Positions 28,501-43,500 are shown, numbered from the stretch's first letter. The stretch is DNA of 64,000 nt from Apteryx mantelli (GCF_036417845.1 NC_090020.1:48530425-48594424); one strand, 5' to 3'. A program made the numbers and translations. The notes: generated by a model not told the origin, from the sequence alone.

Positions 28501-31500
28501 CAGCTGAAAACATTTCTCTCGCCTTCCACACCTCCCCTACCACCCCAAATCCTCCATCCCCTCTCAGCATGATCACTCTCAAGGTTTGCTTTATTCCCAA
28601 TAGCAGCTGTCTTGTAAGGATGAATACAAAAGCAATGTGTGTTAGTTCGAAGGAGATGTGGGCTTAGATTGAAAAGGTCTTTGTTTTCAAAAAGTTTTTT
28701 TCTAATATGGTTTTAAAAGGGGGGGTGGGGGAAGAAGTATTTTACGGCAAAATAATCACTCATGAAAAAAAAATTCATTCAGATAGATCACTGCCATGGA
28801 AGACTTGCCATAGAATTAAAGCAATCCTTTTATGAGGCATAATATCATTCTGTTTTTGTGTAATCAAAAGCAGAATTGCCTTTTTTGTTAAAAGCAAGCA
28901 GAAAGATAATTTCTGTAAAAGACATGCTCTGGAACAGAAACACTTACTTCAACAGAACCAATCTTCCTGGATCTTGGAAGAGGTGACTTTCTGTGTATGT
29001 GAATTGGGTCTGATACCATCGGCTTGAACATCACTACTGACCGATCTGTTTCATCCCTTTTAGAAGCATGTGCCTCCTCATCGCTATCATTTCTATGGGA
29101 GGTTTTCTTCGAGCCTTCATTCTACAAGCAATAGAAAAATCCTTTTCAATTTAACTACATACTTTGCACCATGCAGACAGAAGTGGTCATTAAGTAAATC
29201 TTTTGAGCAAACCAAAAGCAAGCTGATTTTAAAAATACAAAAGAGTAATCATATTATTTAATGACTAGTCATAAAAATATATATTACTTCAGACTTTTAT
29301 ATATCTATGAGTATTTGCTCCTGGCTAACCACTGCATATGACAATGAGGTCCTAACTAACCATACTGCTCAATCTCCATATCCAACTCCAATTTTCTGTT
29401 GACACAGTAATAGAATTCTGGCCCCAGAAACCAATCGCAGAATTCTCACCAAGCTTTGTTTCCATTTATTTCTTAGAAAGCAGGTAGTAACGGTACAGAC
29501 CTACATATACAACTCTGAAAATATCAGTCCTTCCTCATCTCTCTGCATTATCAAACATTCCAAACCACCCCATTTTCTTAAATATTTCTTGCATTTGCCA
29601 GAACATCATCAATGTGGCACTACCTGTTGACACCACTTTTATTACAACGAGTACTTTGCATTTCTAGCAATACAGCTGGGCAAAGCCAAAAAAGGCCCAA
29701 ATTATGTGTCCATTTCCCCAGCATCTATCCAAAATGGAACAGTGTGTTGGGATTACCTTTATTTTCTTAGATACTTTTCTATCAAAAAAAAAAAAATCAC
29801 ATTTTTATTTTTCCCCTAACAATCTTTTAATATTTATTTTAGGTATATCCACATCTAGAAATACCAATTTTTGTTTTAAAGAAAGACACAATTATTACCT
29901 CTCGGGAGGCAGGTCTGTATCCATATCCAGCTGGTAAATTTTTATCTTCCTCACAGCCTTTTGCTCCTGGACTAAAGTGCAGCTCTACATGAAAACGCTC
30001 CTCTGAAGAAAGTTCCTAAAGAAAATGATAAATATGTTTACACTTTAATACACAGTTTAGAACTACTAATTTCTGAAAATATTTACCCATTTTAAATACC
30101 TTGTTTGGATCCTCATAAAGCATGATAACAATCTGTGTCATGTAATTGAGTTCATTGACAACATTCAGATAATCCATAGCTCGCTTCCATTGTTCATCTT
30201 TCGATTCCTTATGAAAAGGGGAGGAAAAAAAAAAAACCACTTTGTGAGCCACATTTAAATCTTGAAAATTAGAAGTCAGTGATTTGCTTTAAAAGGACTG
30301 ATGATCTCCATGTCCCCCCGCCCCACCATTTACATGGATTTTACTTTCATAGCAAAAGTACAGAGCTCTTCCCAGGTAATGAAAAGAAATACATACCCTC
30401 ATGAACAACCAGAAAAAAAAATATACATAAAAATGACTTTAAAATACTCAAATGAATAAAAGGTGGAGAACAGAACTTTTCCTATTTTATTTCATTTTAT
30501 CTTTCATGTTCTTTTGGTAGTGATGGCATATGTAGACTTGTAGAGAAAAGAAACATTCTAAATTCTCCTGATAGGAATCTCTGATTTTGCTATAAACTAG
30601 TTTCAAGTAGTGTTTGGTTGAAAAGTGATACATGTGTATATATGTATATATGTGTTTGTGTGTACACACAAACACATATATACACACACATGCACATACA
30701 TATATACATGCATACATATACGTATGTATCTTTTTTGCACCCCCAAATTTAGACTTAATAAGACAGAGGAGAAAAAACAACCAACTGGAACTATTAAGCT
30801 GTGTTTCTAGATATTTCTCTGTGAGTCAAATGGACAGAGTAAATGGAGGCTTCTAGAATATGTGGGGGGGGAACCCTACCATACATTCCCAAACCATTTA
30901 AAATGAACATTCACCTTTTTCATGCTCTAAAAGTGGTCCAGTAATTATGAAACACACTGCATTTACATCCATCTTACAGGAAACTTAAAAGTTTATCAGC
31001 CTAAAACTAAAGGCTTATCTGCTATACCATCATGTCACACTGAAGTCTAGGACTAAAAGTGCTTTTTGGCTCAATGAGTTCAGTTATCTGCTACCAGAAG
31101 TAAGTATATCAATACAACTATTTCAAAAGTTAATAAATTAATCAAGCTCTATCTAAGAAGCAGCTATGTAGGCTCTAAGGTGCTACATTTATCCTCTCCA
31201 TGCAGCTCAGTGGGGTCACATGTGAATTTGGGGAGCTTGTCTTTTTTTATCCTTGGTTTCAAGGCCAAAAAGTTGGAGAGTAATGCACCACCTTCAAGTG
31301 CTCTACAATAATACAGGTAAGCAAGACAATCCACTGAGCAGTGCAAACGTCGCACTATAGAGCATTCCTGAAGCCAGGTAGGGAGGTCTTGACCATATGC
31401 CAATGGACAAAAGTTACAGGCCAATCCAAAAGTGAATTCTAGAGAAATTTGATCTATAACATAAAGGGGGGGTGGGGGGGATATCAGAATTAATTATAGG

Positions 31501-34500
31501 TGAGAATTTAAAACAAAAGACTGGGTTATCTGTCCTTTTCAAATCGCTGAACACACCAATGGAACTCGGCATTATTTTAAAAGGTGTACTCGAGTCACGG
31601 TTTTCCACAAATGAACATTCTAACCATTTGAAGTATGTCCTTCATGTATAATTAGAAATCAAATGTTTCAAGAAGTGTGATAACTTTCAGAGCCACCTAA
31701 GAAAATTAACTGATGTAATTTTAGTGAGATCTGGTCATTTAGGTTCCTCTCAAAATACCAGAGTTCTAACAGAAGAAAAAGTGTTCAACTTACATCACAT
31801 AAGGCACCATAACGAAGGGTGGATAACAGGGAATGAACGTGACTCTCGCTGGTGAAATACAGCCGTGTACGAACATGACGTTCAGGGGACATAACACCTC
31901 TGGAGTAGCTTAAAAGTCAAAAAAGTCTTATTAGACCATAATGAGATGTGACCCCATTTTAGAAATAGCTGTTAACGAATAAATCATACTTTTTAAATGA
32001 CTGTGAGCTGGTAAGACATTTTAAATATGAAAGCTATGGAATACCTCCAGTAAATCTTACAGAAGTTAATGTAACTGTATAAAAAAAGTAAAAGACTTAC
32101 AGAGGGTGAAGCTTATTTACAGTATCATCATCTTGAGTTCTCTGAAGGTCAGAACGGATTTTTCTAACCAGAGGAGTGCAGTAACCTTTAGCAATCTCTA
32201 GTTTCTCAGCCTTGGAAATACCATATTCCTGTATAAGAAGAAACTGACTTTTAAAAATCCAGTTAAAATACCTTCGCATTCAAGGCCTGTATTTTAAAGC
32301 CAATTAGTCACCTATTATTTTGCTCTGGTTGCAAACTGTTTTTTAAAATGTTTTTAGTACACTTGAATACTAACTTCCCTTCAAGTAAGACAGGGTCTGC
32401 CTTTATGCTGTTGGAGACAACACAGAATAACCCATTCACTAGTTCACTCGTAAAGTAGTGAACTAGCTCATTCACTAGTTAAGCCACAAAAGTGGATTCA
32501 CTTTGGTATGAAGAAGCTCTTTTCCTGAAGCAAAACATCTAGAGAATTATTTTTTCCTCCCACATGTTCAGACATTTATGATGAGTTTAATCTCACCTGA
32601 TTTTAATTAACTACCCTTTTTACAGTCAAGAGATAGGCACATTATCTATTTTAGCTTGGGGTAAACCATGCAAATAGGAGATCCTAATTCACCTCAAACA
32701 GTAATGAAAACAAAAGATTCTTTTAAAAGAAAGACATCCAGTAGTAAAATACAGTTGGAAAACACTACATTTGTTACAATATTTAAAATATTTAAAATCT
32801 CCTTTTTCAAAAGCTTCATGTGCTATGCTACATATCGAATTAAAGCGTACTCATCATTATGAGGGACATCCTGGTTACCTTGTTACCCTAGAAAGCAAGA
32901 TAAGTGTTTTTCCTTTGCGTTGTGTGGGTCCTCCAAGTTTTCTTTGTCTTAATTCCTTCAGTATTTACCATTATTTTATATCCACTCTTCTCTGAAACTC
33001 TGTTCAAAATTAACTTTTTAGTGTCATTTTGCTCTCCCTGCTATCAGGGAGTTTCAGAGATGTGGAGGGGAAGAAGCTCCCTCACTTGCTGCCTAAGATA
33101 TGGATCACACTTCTCCAACATCAGTGCTCTGTAAGTGCAGGGATACTTGGGGACAGTTTTAGTCTGTTCTACACCACAATGTAATTTCATGTCCTTTAGC
33201 CTACAACATTTTAGACTAACCTGAATTTAACAGCCTGTAGTGTAAGGAAATTCAACTTGTCTACTTCTGGCCTTATATTCTGTGAAATTCAGTGTGTGTA
33301 TATATATATATTTTTTAATCAAGGAGTGTTACTGTTTTAAAACAGCAGAAAGGTCTTTTAAAATTTAAATTACTTAAGAAAAGTGAAATTAGATAATTAG
33401 GGTTAACAACGTCCATTTGTAACAGCCTGAAAATAAAGTTTCTAAAAGCAGGAAGAATGGAGTTAAATAAAATTTCAGAAGACACACGTGTTCACACTGG
33501 TTCCACTTAAATCTACGAAGAATAACTGAGATGAACAAGTTTATTTCAATACATTGCATTATAGGAAGTATATATGTTCATAGTTTAGAGTTGCTAGAAA
33601 AAAATTCACTCTGAACACATTAGATTTGATGAATTATGAATCAAGACTTTTCTGATGCTAAATAATCTGCTTGCTACCAGGAAATAAGAGTTGAAATTTA
33701 AGGCTTCATTACTGCAAAACACAGGAACATTCAAAGAAAAAAAAAAAAAAGATAGAATAGGCATCTTTCACATAATTTGATTAAACATTTATTCTACAAG
33801 CAATCTACTCAATAACAGAAAATGCTTACCTGAGGAATCACAATGTCAGCTAAAGCCTTTGAAAGCCTGTATAATTCCATTGTGTTTTCTAATTTTAAGG
33901 AACCGTTGTGCTGAACATCGTATTTTATACAGTCATAAATATCAGGAATTTTGCTAATATCGTATCTTCCGTTCTTTGTCTTAAAGTCTTTTTCCAGCTT
34001 GGCCCACCTGCGCAGCATTAATTCTAGTGTTTCACTATGGTAGAGCTGAATATCTGGACAGACAGATACCTCATGTAAGTACTCAGGATCATCCAGATAA
34101 CAAAAGCACAATTTTAATTATATGATTAACACTTTAAAACAATTTTAACAGAAATTAATAGAAATTTAGTTTAGGAGAAATACACCGCTGGCCTTGTAAG
34201 CAAAACTACAGCACCAAGAATAAAGTGTCCTAAAGCGCAAATCATATAAAAAAACAACCAAACAAGAACGCTTTAGAACAGAGTGCATATCCCATTTCTC
34301 TCTTTCTTGCATGTGTCAACAGCAGAAGCCAAGAGACTAGTAAGAAAGGATGGCCAAGTCCCATTCACAGGATAGGGGATTGGACCAAACGAACAGAACA
34401 CCAACACTACCCGTGGGTGACACTTTTAGTGCTCAGCTTCCAAGCAGAAGCTGTTTGCGTACTACACCCTGTGGAGAACAGTGATTCAAAATGTTCTAGT

Positions 34501-37500
34501 ACTTAGCTAGTACCAAAAAAATCCCCCAAACAAACAAAAAAAACTTGTGGTCAAACCAAGCACTAGTTTTACTGTGGTAGTTGTTCACCACCATTAATCC
34601 AGAGCATCATTATATGCAATATTACTATGTATCACATACAGTAAGCAACAGATCTTCATCAAAGATACTTAAATAAAAAAAGTGTTTGTATCCACCTTAG
34701 ATTTATTACCATTTGCTTTTCTTATTCCTTTTGCAAACTGGTGAGTCCCGAAGAATTATGACAAGAATTTCTGCAGCTACTTGAAAGCTATCCTGAGTTT
34801 CTAGACACCACAAGAGCCCTTACCTCCAATGAGACCATGGGTTCTTCCTGCTGCTCTCATATAATTTTGAAAGCAGAAAACTTTTATTCTAAAATCACAC
34901 ATACAAGATCAGAGTGTGAAAATCCCTAAGGCATTGTTGATCAAAGTTCTGCTAAAAGCCAGTTTAATGAAGAAAGGTTATATTACAATTCTCTCTCAAA
35001 TGTAAATGAGAGAAACTAAATATAGCTACAAAATATTTAAGTACCTGCAGACTTTGGATCTTCCATTCTTTGCCTGATCTGAGAAGTCAAGCTCTGGATT
35101 AAAGAATAGACCTTGTCACATGTCTTCACAGGATTTTTGATAACCTGCATTGATTTTATCAAAGAGATGCTTCCAGATGGAGTAAGCTGCAATTTCAGAT
35201 AAACACAAAATTGTCTAAACAAACTGGTTAATTCTGAAAGAACTGAAGAATCAAGATATAATGTACTAATGATTCCAAGTATTACAGGAAAGGCATTCAA
35301 GCACATTGTTATTTTTGAAAGCATTTCTCAATTATCTACTCCCTTTAGAGGAATTAACAATGAGATAAATTGAAAGGTGGTAAGATTAGTTACTAGAGAT
35401 TCAAAAGCTTAGAAGAAATTCAGAGGATAAGTAGTTCTATACAGTAGACTTAAGCAAATTTCTGGAGTTGATTTAATTCTTTTTTATTCCAAGAAGTGAA
35501 AATACTGAGGATGTTTAAGACTTCATATGCATTTAGTAATTTTCCAAAATTTCCGTTCAGTAACTCTTGTATTTAAAAGCTCACTAAAAATTTTATAAGA
35601 AATGTCACAGGAAGCCCTGTGTAATTCAAAAGTAATTCAAAATGATTGGTGCTCTGATACAGGAAAAAAAATACCACATTGTTTCCCCCAAATTACAGGC
35701 AAGTAAAAAGAACAAACCACAACAAAAAAGGGTATTATCACTTTAAAAACTCTAACGTTAGTACCTTTCAGCGACTTTCTTTTAGAAAAGCATGCTCAAT
35801 AGTTTCAGGTGCCTTTCAAACCCCATACCATTTAAACAGAAAATAAATAAATAAATAAACAGAAATTTAAAAAAATCCCAGTACCATCTATTACTTTCTC
35901 CAGCTCCTGCTAAATCCACTACTAACAGTGATTTGGATGATACTTTCAATCTATACATTTAGATGAGTTCACATAGAATATACATGCAAATTAATAAAAT
36001 TAATTTTTCAACAATTCGCTGTCAATATCTTTTAGACTATAGCTGATTAAACTTAAATATCATTTTTAGGATTTGTTTTTAGTTGTTATACCAGGCAGAG
36101 TAAGGGTATTTGAAAGGATTAAAAAAAAAAAAAAAAAGCTTCCTATTTTCTAACTGTTCCTAACAAATATTACTTGCATTTAAAACCAGAAATAATTATC
36201 TGTATTTTGTACTAAGTCAGCATAAACTTTAATAAGATGCACTAATTTAGCATGTTAATGAGACATTTCCTTTCACTGTTTTAGAAAGTATTCCATTGGT
36301 TTTCAGCATCTTAATATTTTTAGAACCAGAAAAAGGCCTTGCAGCAAGTTAAATATTGGTACAAACTTTAATAAGCAGGCAATACATTTTGCAATACCAC
36401 ATACCATCAAAGTAACTATTACCAAAAAAATATAAACATACTTAAATCTCTTGAACAATTTAAAAAATTTTATTGGAACAGTGAAAAAAATTTACTAATG
36501 TGGTCCCTATCAACAATTACAATCCTATTTCAAAGTTTTCAATTATTCCGATAACTCAAATTGCATAAAGGGACAAAATATCCGAAACAAAATTCCTGCA
36601 GATTCCTGCTTAGTTCAAATTATTTGCAAGCACATAATTTTTCAAAATAGGTAAATGAAATCCCTGCTTATTACTTCAATACAAATATTCGCTTGACTAT
36701 TTCACTTCACAGAAGAAGTAAACATATTCTAACCTTATCATAATCGTCAGCAGTAAATTCTCTGTCTCTCTGGAGAATTTCATGGAGTCTTGCTTTAACA
36801 CGATGCTGACAGCTGCTTAAAGAATCACTGTCACTGTCCAACAGACCATTCATATTAGCACTTTTTACCATCTGGACAAGAATGGGAGTCAGTTCACCCT
36901 CCAGGGCCAGTAGTCCCTGAAGCAAATCATATAATTAGCTAAACAGATTAAGGTACTCTTACATTTTCATCTTTAAAAAAACAAAACACCAACAATTCAA
37001 ATCAAGGTTATATCACTTGCCTACATGTTAGATATACAGGGACTTGGCAGAAAATTTTTGCAGTTTGCAAGGAAGTGGCCCCCAAAACGCTGCTTGAGTG
37101 TGTAGGATAGCTAGAGTTGGTGCAACAGCGGTGGTGACGGGCCCTGAGCATGCTCCCCACCACCAGCTGACCCTGGCATGACAGAGGTGTTCCCGGGAAC
37201 CCTGGCTGTCTGGCTCTCGGGCTGCAGGGGTGCCTGGCGCCTCTCCCCAAGGCTGGGAGTAACAGCAGCCTGATCTATGGGGAACATGCTCTGGTCAAAG
37301 TCCTGAGCCACCAGGTGAAGAGCTATGGGAAGAGTTCACAGGCTGAACAGCGTCAGGGAGGACACACAGGAGATAGATAGGGTCTTTGCAGAGATCCTAA
37401 AGAGGTAAAAGCCAAAACCCACTGTGGTATAAAAGGAGAGACAACCAAAGGCTATGCTTGAACAAGAGGTGGCTGAAGACTTCCAAAATGTAAATGGACA

Positions 37501-40500
37501 GAAACTAGAGACATTTCTGGCAACAGAATGAAAGCTCTTTCTCTGCCTGCAGATGTCCATTTACAGATTAAGGACGGCACGCTGGCAGCAGGTGTGGAAG
37601 GTCCAGCTCTGTTGGAAGAGACATTGGTGTTGGGTGAGCCCAAACCATGTCTTAGCTCCAATAAATTGCTATAAAATAGTAAGATGTGCACACGCAGTAT
37701 TGTCAGCATGTCTTACCTATTAGGCGGTTGTTCTGAAAGGCCAAATATAAAAGCATCCTGTAACAACCTTTTATTCTAAGAAACTTTCTCTATTAATTCC
37801 AAAAAGCCATGAACATATAATCTGTATTGCAATTTAAAGTAGTTTATTAATTCCACATTTGTTATAGTTTCAAACCCTCTAGTTTTCTGTATACGATTAC
37901 AAAGCAATATGCAAAAGATGGTTTCAATGAAAGTGTTGCCTCCTGAACTCCAGACCCTTTGGTCCAAGTGAAGTGACTGCAAATTGATTTTTTGCTCATG
38001 CAAAATGAATGCACAATTAAACCAGTTCTAGTATCTGTGCTTTATGCATCACACACATACACAATTTGTCAAAGAAATCTGTCAAAATTTGAGGAAAATA
38101 AATCCCAAACAAATAGGCAAGGTAGAAACTATAAATGTTTCTCTCTTTTGGAAGTGGTTACTGGAAAAGACTAAGGTGTATTACTATGGCTGCATAAGTT
38201 AAACCTGTCTGTAGAGAGCTGCTCTCTCAGAGCTTCACATGCCAGGCACATTAACTGGAAACTTATCACTTTGCCCTAAATAATTTTTGAAAATATATTT
38301 CTTTTGAAATGCAGCCTTGTTACTCTGTGGACTGTAAGAAACCATATAACTCCCCCAACTTCAGCAGAACAAACAATCCCGAGAACATCAGGATTCTAAA
38401 TTGAAATTGCAGTTTCACACTGTACCTTTGCAAAAGCTGCTGCAGTCATCTGAACTCGTCCCTCATCAGAAGCATAGATTTTGAGATCATGTCGATAAGT
38501 GCTATGTAATCTAAGTAAACCACATCCAGGAAATCCAGCATAATCTCCTATCAAACAAACATTCTGCTCAAACTCTCATTTTGCACTTGATCAACTTCAG
38601 AAGCGATTAGTTTATGCCATTCAACACAACTTTTTATTTTTACCTTGTCCACCTGGATACATGCACCTGAAAGCCCTTCCAAGCTCCTCTGCTTGAACCC
38701 TGCCTGCAGGGGTCAGTTCTCCTCCCCATTTTAGAACCAGAAGCAGGGATGGCTCATTTCTTCTATTATCTAATTGTGCATAGAGAGAGGAGTTCAGTAG
38801 TGAATTATATTACAGATCTTTTTTGTTTAAAGGTAAAAATACTGGAACTATGCAGGGCTTCAGTAAAGGATCTCTTCAACATTATAAATTTTTAATAGCA
38901 TTCTAGCATTAAGAAAACACTGAACTAGAGGACAAAATGGGCACTTAAACAGAGAAACCTGCAGTAGTTCAGTTACAGAGAAAATGCAAGTGAAAAATAT
39001 TTGGCAAGAAATCTGAGGAAAAAAAAATAAAATCAAAAGCCAGAAAGTTAAAACAAATGGGATGCTAAATACCTAGAGTTATTTCAGTCAATATCCAGAA
39101 AAGCTTAAAAATTCTTTAAAGATAGTAGTAAACAGTGTGTGGGATTTTCCCCAGATCTGCCCCAGGACGCTATTTCTGGTGAATCACTGACGCTTCCTTC
39201 CCCCTACTTTTCTGCTACAAAAAAAGCAAAGTTAAAATACAAATTTACTACCTAGTTTTAGGTGTACAACTCAGCAGATTAAGAGACTGCTGAATATCTG
39301 CCATCAATACAAACAAACATTCAAAACAATTAATTCCTCTTCTTAACATCAAGAATGTTATACCATTAATCCCTTCATTATGTAAACGGACATCCTATTA
39401 AGACAGAGTACATGCTAAAGTAATACTATACCTTCCTCTTCACTGGAAGTTTTTGGGCAACCATGAGGAAGATACGTTAACTGAACTTTGCGATTTATCC
39501 CTGAAAAATGTCCATACCTGAAGTAGGAATTGGTGGAGGAAGGGGGGGAAGAGAGAAATAATATTTCAGATAAGAATATATATTTTTCCAATACATATTC
39601 AAACATACTGTGCTCTTTTAACAGTCAGGATATAAAAAAACTATGCTGCCCATTGATTCATGCATATGGCTGCCCATATACTGAAGCAGTGCTTGCAACA
39701 AACCTTATTCAACAAGCACAGAATGACTACAAAAATAGCAATCATCCTACGATGAAACATTTCAAAATATTACCCACTATTGCTCTTCACTGCACTGAAC
39801 ACAAAACCGAAAAACTGCATATGCATAGCTGCCAAAAGCAATCTACATTTTCAGACTGCATGAGTAATTTATTCAGATCTACAACCATCAGTATCTAGAA
39901 TCTGATCTGGCAGTGTAGATGGCCACTATTTGTTGGCCAATGAAGTTTTGAAGCAGGACTTGAGAGATTTGAAGAGTAGAGATCTGCTGCATATATCTCA
40001 AAAATTATTGGTTTTGCCCTGATTTTTTAAAAATAAATTTATCTGTTACCATTTAGAATTTTAAGACCTTAGGCCTTTAACAAACCTTGAAACCTTAGTT
40101 TCATTTAAAAATATTTCATGCTTTATATACAAAGCTTTATCTATTTGGAACCTGCCAAGTTTGCTAAAAGGTGGACAGTATACACGCAGTGTAAGTGCCT
40201 ACAGGCTCCAGCAGACTTCATTAGGCCACACGCTGCAAGAGACAGACCCTACACATTCAAGTACTTTAGGTTTAAAAACATACAAGAAAATAAAACTTGA
40301 GATAAAAGAAAGTAGTCCTTTCATAAAAAGTGTACTGAGACGCATGCTAAATTAAGCATTAAGTTCAATAAAAATAGATAAGGAGAAAACATGGAAAGAG
40401 GCCGGGTCTCCTTGATCCCTCCTTAACATCAAACATGAAGCCATCCTTTTGCTTACTAACACTTATGCTTGAATTACTATATCATTGCATATTATTTGCT

Positions 40501-43500
40501 AATCATTGCAAATCTAAGCAGTAACTGTAATAGTAAAAGAAGTCAAAATAACAGACATCCATACTGCTATGAAGCATTAGAGAAAATTAGATACTTACAT
40601 TTCTAACACAGTCTTTAACTGCTCAAGTTTTGCTTTACTTTCTTCAATTTCAGAATCATTGTTTTGCCCAAGTTCTACAAGAAGTTGCCTTGCTATATCA
40701 AGCACTTCCTAAAGAAAGGAAACATAGGAATTCCTTAAAACAAATAAATTATTTTCTAGTTATAAAATACCAGGGGAAAAAAAAATAAAGACAAACTTGC
40801 CTGCAACTGTTTTGGTTTTTTCAGTTTTAGTTTTCCAGATTTATATCCATCACATTTTTCAAAGAGATCAAAAAATCTTTGGAGAAAGCATATTGATTAA
40901 AACAAACAAAAAAACCCAATAAACCATATTTAGTAAGAATGTTAGATTATTAAAGAAGTGGCTTTTAAAATTAAAGCAGCCTGAAATTAGGATCCTTACA
41001 TTGTAAGAAAACCATGTTAAAATCTGAACTTCAGAGCTCAAGCCAACCTTTATTCATTCAGACTTTATCTCCCAAGAACATCTTCAACACATTAGAAAAG
41101 TCAGAGAAATTCTGACTTGCCAAATGTTAGGGAAAAAACAAACAAACAAAACAAAAACAAAAACAAACAAAAAAAACAACTGCACTCTCCACAAAACACC
41201 CTACACATCAAATGACACAATATTTTTGAGTATACAGCTAGGTCTAGTCTTAATCTTCAAGAACCATCCTTGACAGAAATGGAGATTATAAATACCAAAT
41301 ATACAGTTCTACACATTTACAACATACATTGCTGAATGCAAGAATCTAGTCCCAGTATAAAGAATAATTATGTTTTACTGAAATTGCACATAACTCCAGG
41401 ACCGCTAGGTAAGGCACTTTATAATCTCTAACCTGAAGATGGTATCTACCAAAAATACCATATAAACATACGGCAGAAGACAAAAAGGTGGTGCAGTAAG
41501 ATGACAATTCATGCAAGAATGACAGTTTTGCAGAGAAGACATAGCATCACGGTCAAATGGTGAACCAGAAATATTCTCTGCTATAGTATTTTGAGTGAGG
41601 ACCCTTATAGAAACAAAGGCATTTTCACCAAATTTAAACAGGAGCATTTACAAGTCACAACATGGGATGAAGGAAGTCTGCACAATTAATTTGATTGTCT
41701 TGTTAGAAAGAGAGGTGCATGCTTGTTATTTACCTAGAATAGCACTGATTAGATTTAAAAGAAGAAAAACAAATACAAACTTGTATGCATGCAACTTCTG
41801 CTCAATTCATTGCATTACTTCCACATGGCCATGAAATGAGCTTGGTTCTAAAGTTATGAAACTAATTTTTATCAAAATTCAACTTACTTCTGATGTTTTA
41901 CTTCCATTTTCATTTTTTGTTTTGGTGTTCGGTCCCCATGACGTATTACAGCTATAACACATCTAAGCTCCATCCTGAAATTTTAAGAGTTTTTCTTCAG
42001 TTCAATGTATGAGGATTTTTTCTTATTATCAAAAACACCGTGAATCAAGACAGTTGACACAATTATATTTGACATAACTACAGAAGTGACAGAAGGATAT
42101 GCAAGAATATAAGGTTAACTGAAAATGATGGAAGGTATAAAAAATACTGATTTTAAGACTTGGGTAACTAAAGAATATCTATTTTAAGTAGTTTTTAAAA
42201 CAACAATTTTGAGGTTTATTTAATGAAAGAGCATGTTTATTAGAAGCGCATATTAAGTTGGTGCTGAACAATGATTAGCAGTGAAGGAAGCTATGCGCAG
42301 AAGATGCCACACTTGAAAATCTGCTGTTCTATACTCAGCTTGACTAAGGGTCAGAAACTCTGATTGCTGGCATAGCAATTGTGATTCCTTCCTTGTTTTC
42401 ATCACACAAAACAAGTGTTCATAGGCGAAAGTGGGCACACCTTTTGAAGAGAAAAAAAAATTCACACAAAAGTTATATTAGGACTTGACACAATTCAGGT
42501 AGAGCTACTATTCTCTTACATTGTTCCAGAGGTGGTTGGCACAATAGGGATGTCTTCAGCTTCCAGAGGAATCGACCATGGAATTTGAAACTGGGGAGCA
42601 AGTTCTCTCATTATGATATTTCTAAAAGAGGAGTGGGGTGGGGAAGGAAAAAAAAAAGAAAAGAAAAAGGACTGTTTAAAGCATGGCTTATACAACATAT
42701 ACAAACTCCAGACCAAACAGATATATGCATATACTTTTTAACAACTTGGTTTTAGAATACTAGTGGCATTAAATCTCTAGACATGTATTTTTCTCTTAAT
42801 TGTATACAATACACTATTAAAACAACAAATTTAAAGCTGCTATAATCCTTAATTACATTTGCTATAGAAACAACAGAACCCTAACGTGCTCAGGATTTGC
42901 AAAAAACCTCAGTTTACATGCTCCAATTCCTAGAAAAATTCCTAGGACATGATTTGGTTTGATTAACTTAAATATTCAGATACCCGACTCCATTATCTAA
43001 CTGAAAGTCCCTCAAAATCAGCAAGCCATTCTAATCAAAGACCAACTGGTACTTTTAGCAGTAATTTTATTTCTCAGAAGTTTATATACTAAAAACTGGA
43101 ATAACATGTAAAGTCTCTGGTCATAACTACAAAATGATTACATTACATCCACATACAGAAGATTTTAAAACCTTGTTAATGTCCTACTGCCTAAGTATTT
43201 CATCAAATACATCGAACTTGAGATTAAAATTTACCTAAGTAATTATACTGAGTACTTAAAATTCTGCATTTTAAATTAGCTCAACCCCAAATATTAATTT
43301 CTAAAAAGACAGGAAAAAAGTTGACTTAACTACGGTTGACTTAACACTATAATGTATTACCTTTTAGCATAAGAAATAAATTGATCACTTTTTGCAGAAA
43401 TTGCATCTACAGCAACTTGAATAAAGAGAAATCAAAATGGGTCTGAGAGTTCTGACTTTAACTCAAAAAGTGACCTGAAACAACAGGCCTAAAGTTGCTA

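Larger units (their letters stand above)
22070..28947 (-). other. PPIP5K2 introns 24-27
   Basis: Introns at 26631-28947, 25224-26456, 23085-25153 and 22070-22964. They contain an AT/AC microsatellite (24351-24390) and a T10A16 tract (25058-25083). No extra exon is supported. Confidence 0.6.
29122..36733 (-). other. PPIP5K2 introns 17-23
   Basis: Introns at 35187-36733, 34054-35044, 32229-33829, 31909-32100, 30208-31793, 30016-30099 and 29122-29898. They hold the palindromic TG/CA microsatellite (30643-30684), a 10-bp-stem hairpin (32439-32466), a TA run near 33297-33312 and an AAAT repeat (35841-35860). Confidence 0.6.

Noticed and set aside
30487..30856. Overlapping open frames rich in Tyr, His, Ile and Cys
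   Set aside because: They are translations of the TG/CA/TA microsatellite.
37421..37664. Intact LTR or active element with TATA box and polyadenylation signal
   Set aside because: No terminal repeats or target-site duplication could be seen, and the coding remnant has several stops. Only a decayed fragment is supported.
40795..40801. Use of the GT four bases beyond the exon 12 boundary as a normal donor
   Set aside because: It would add four bases and shift the frame against a strictly conserved downstream exon. The GC donor keeps the frame and matches the consensus elsewhere.
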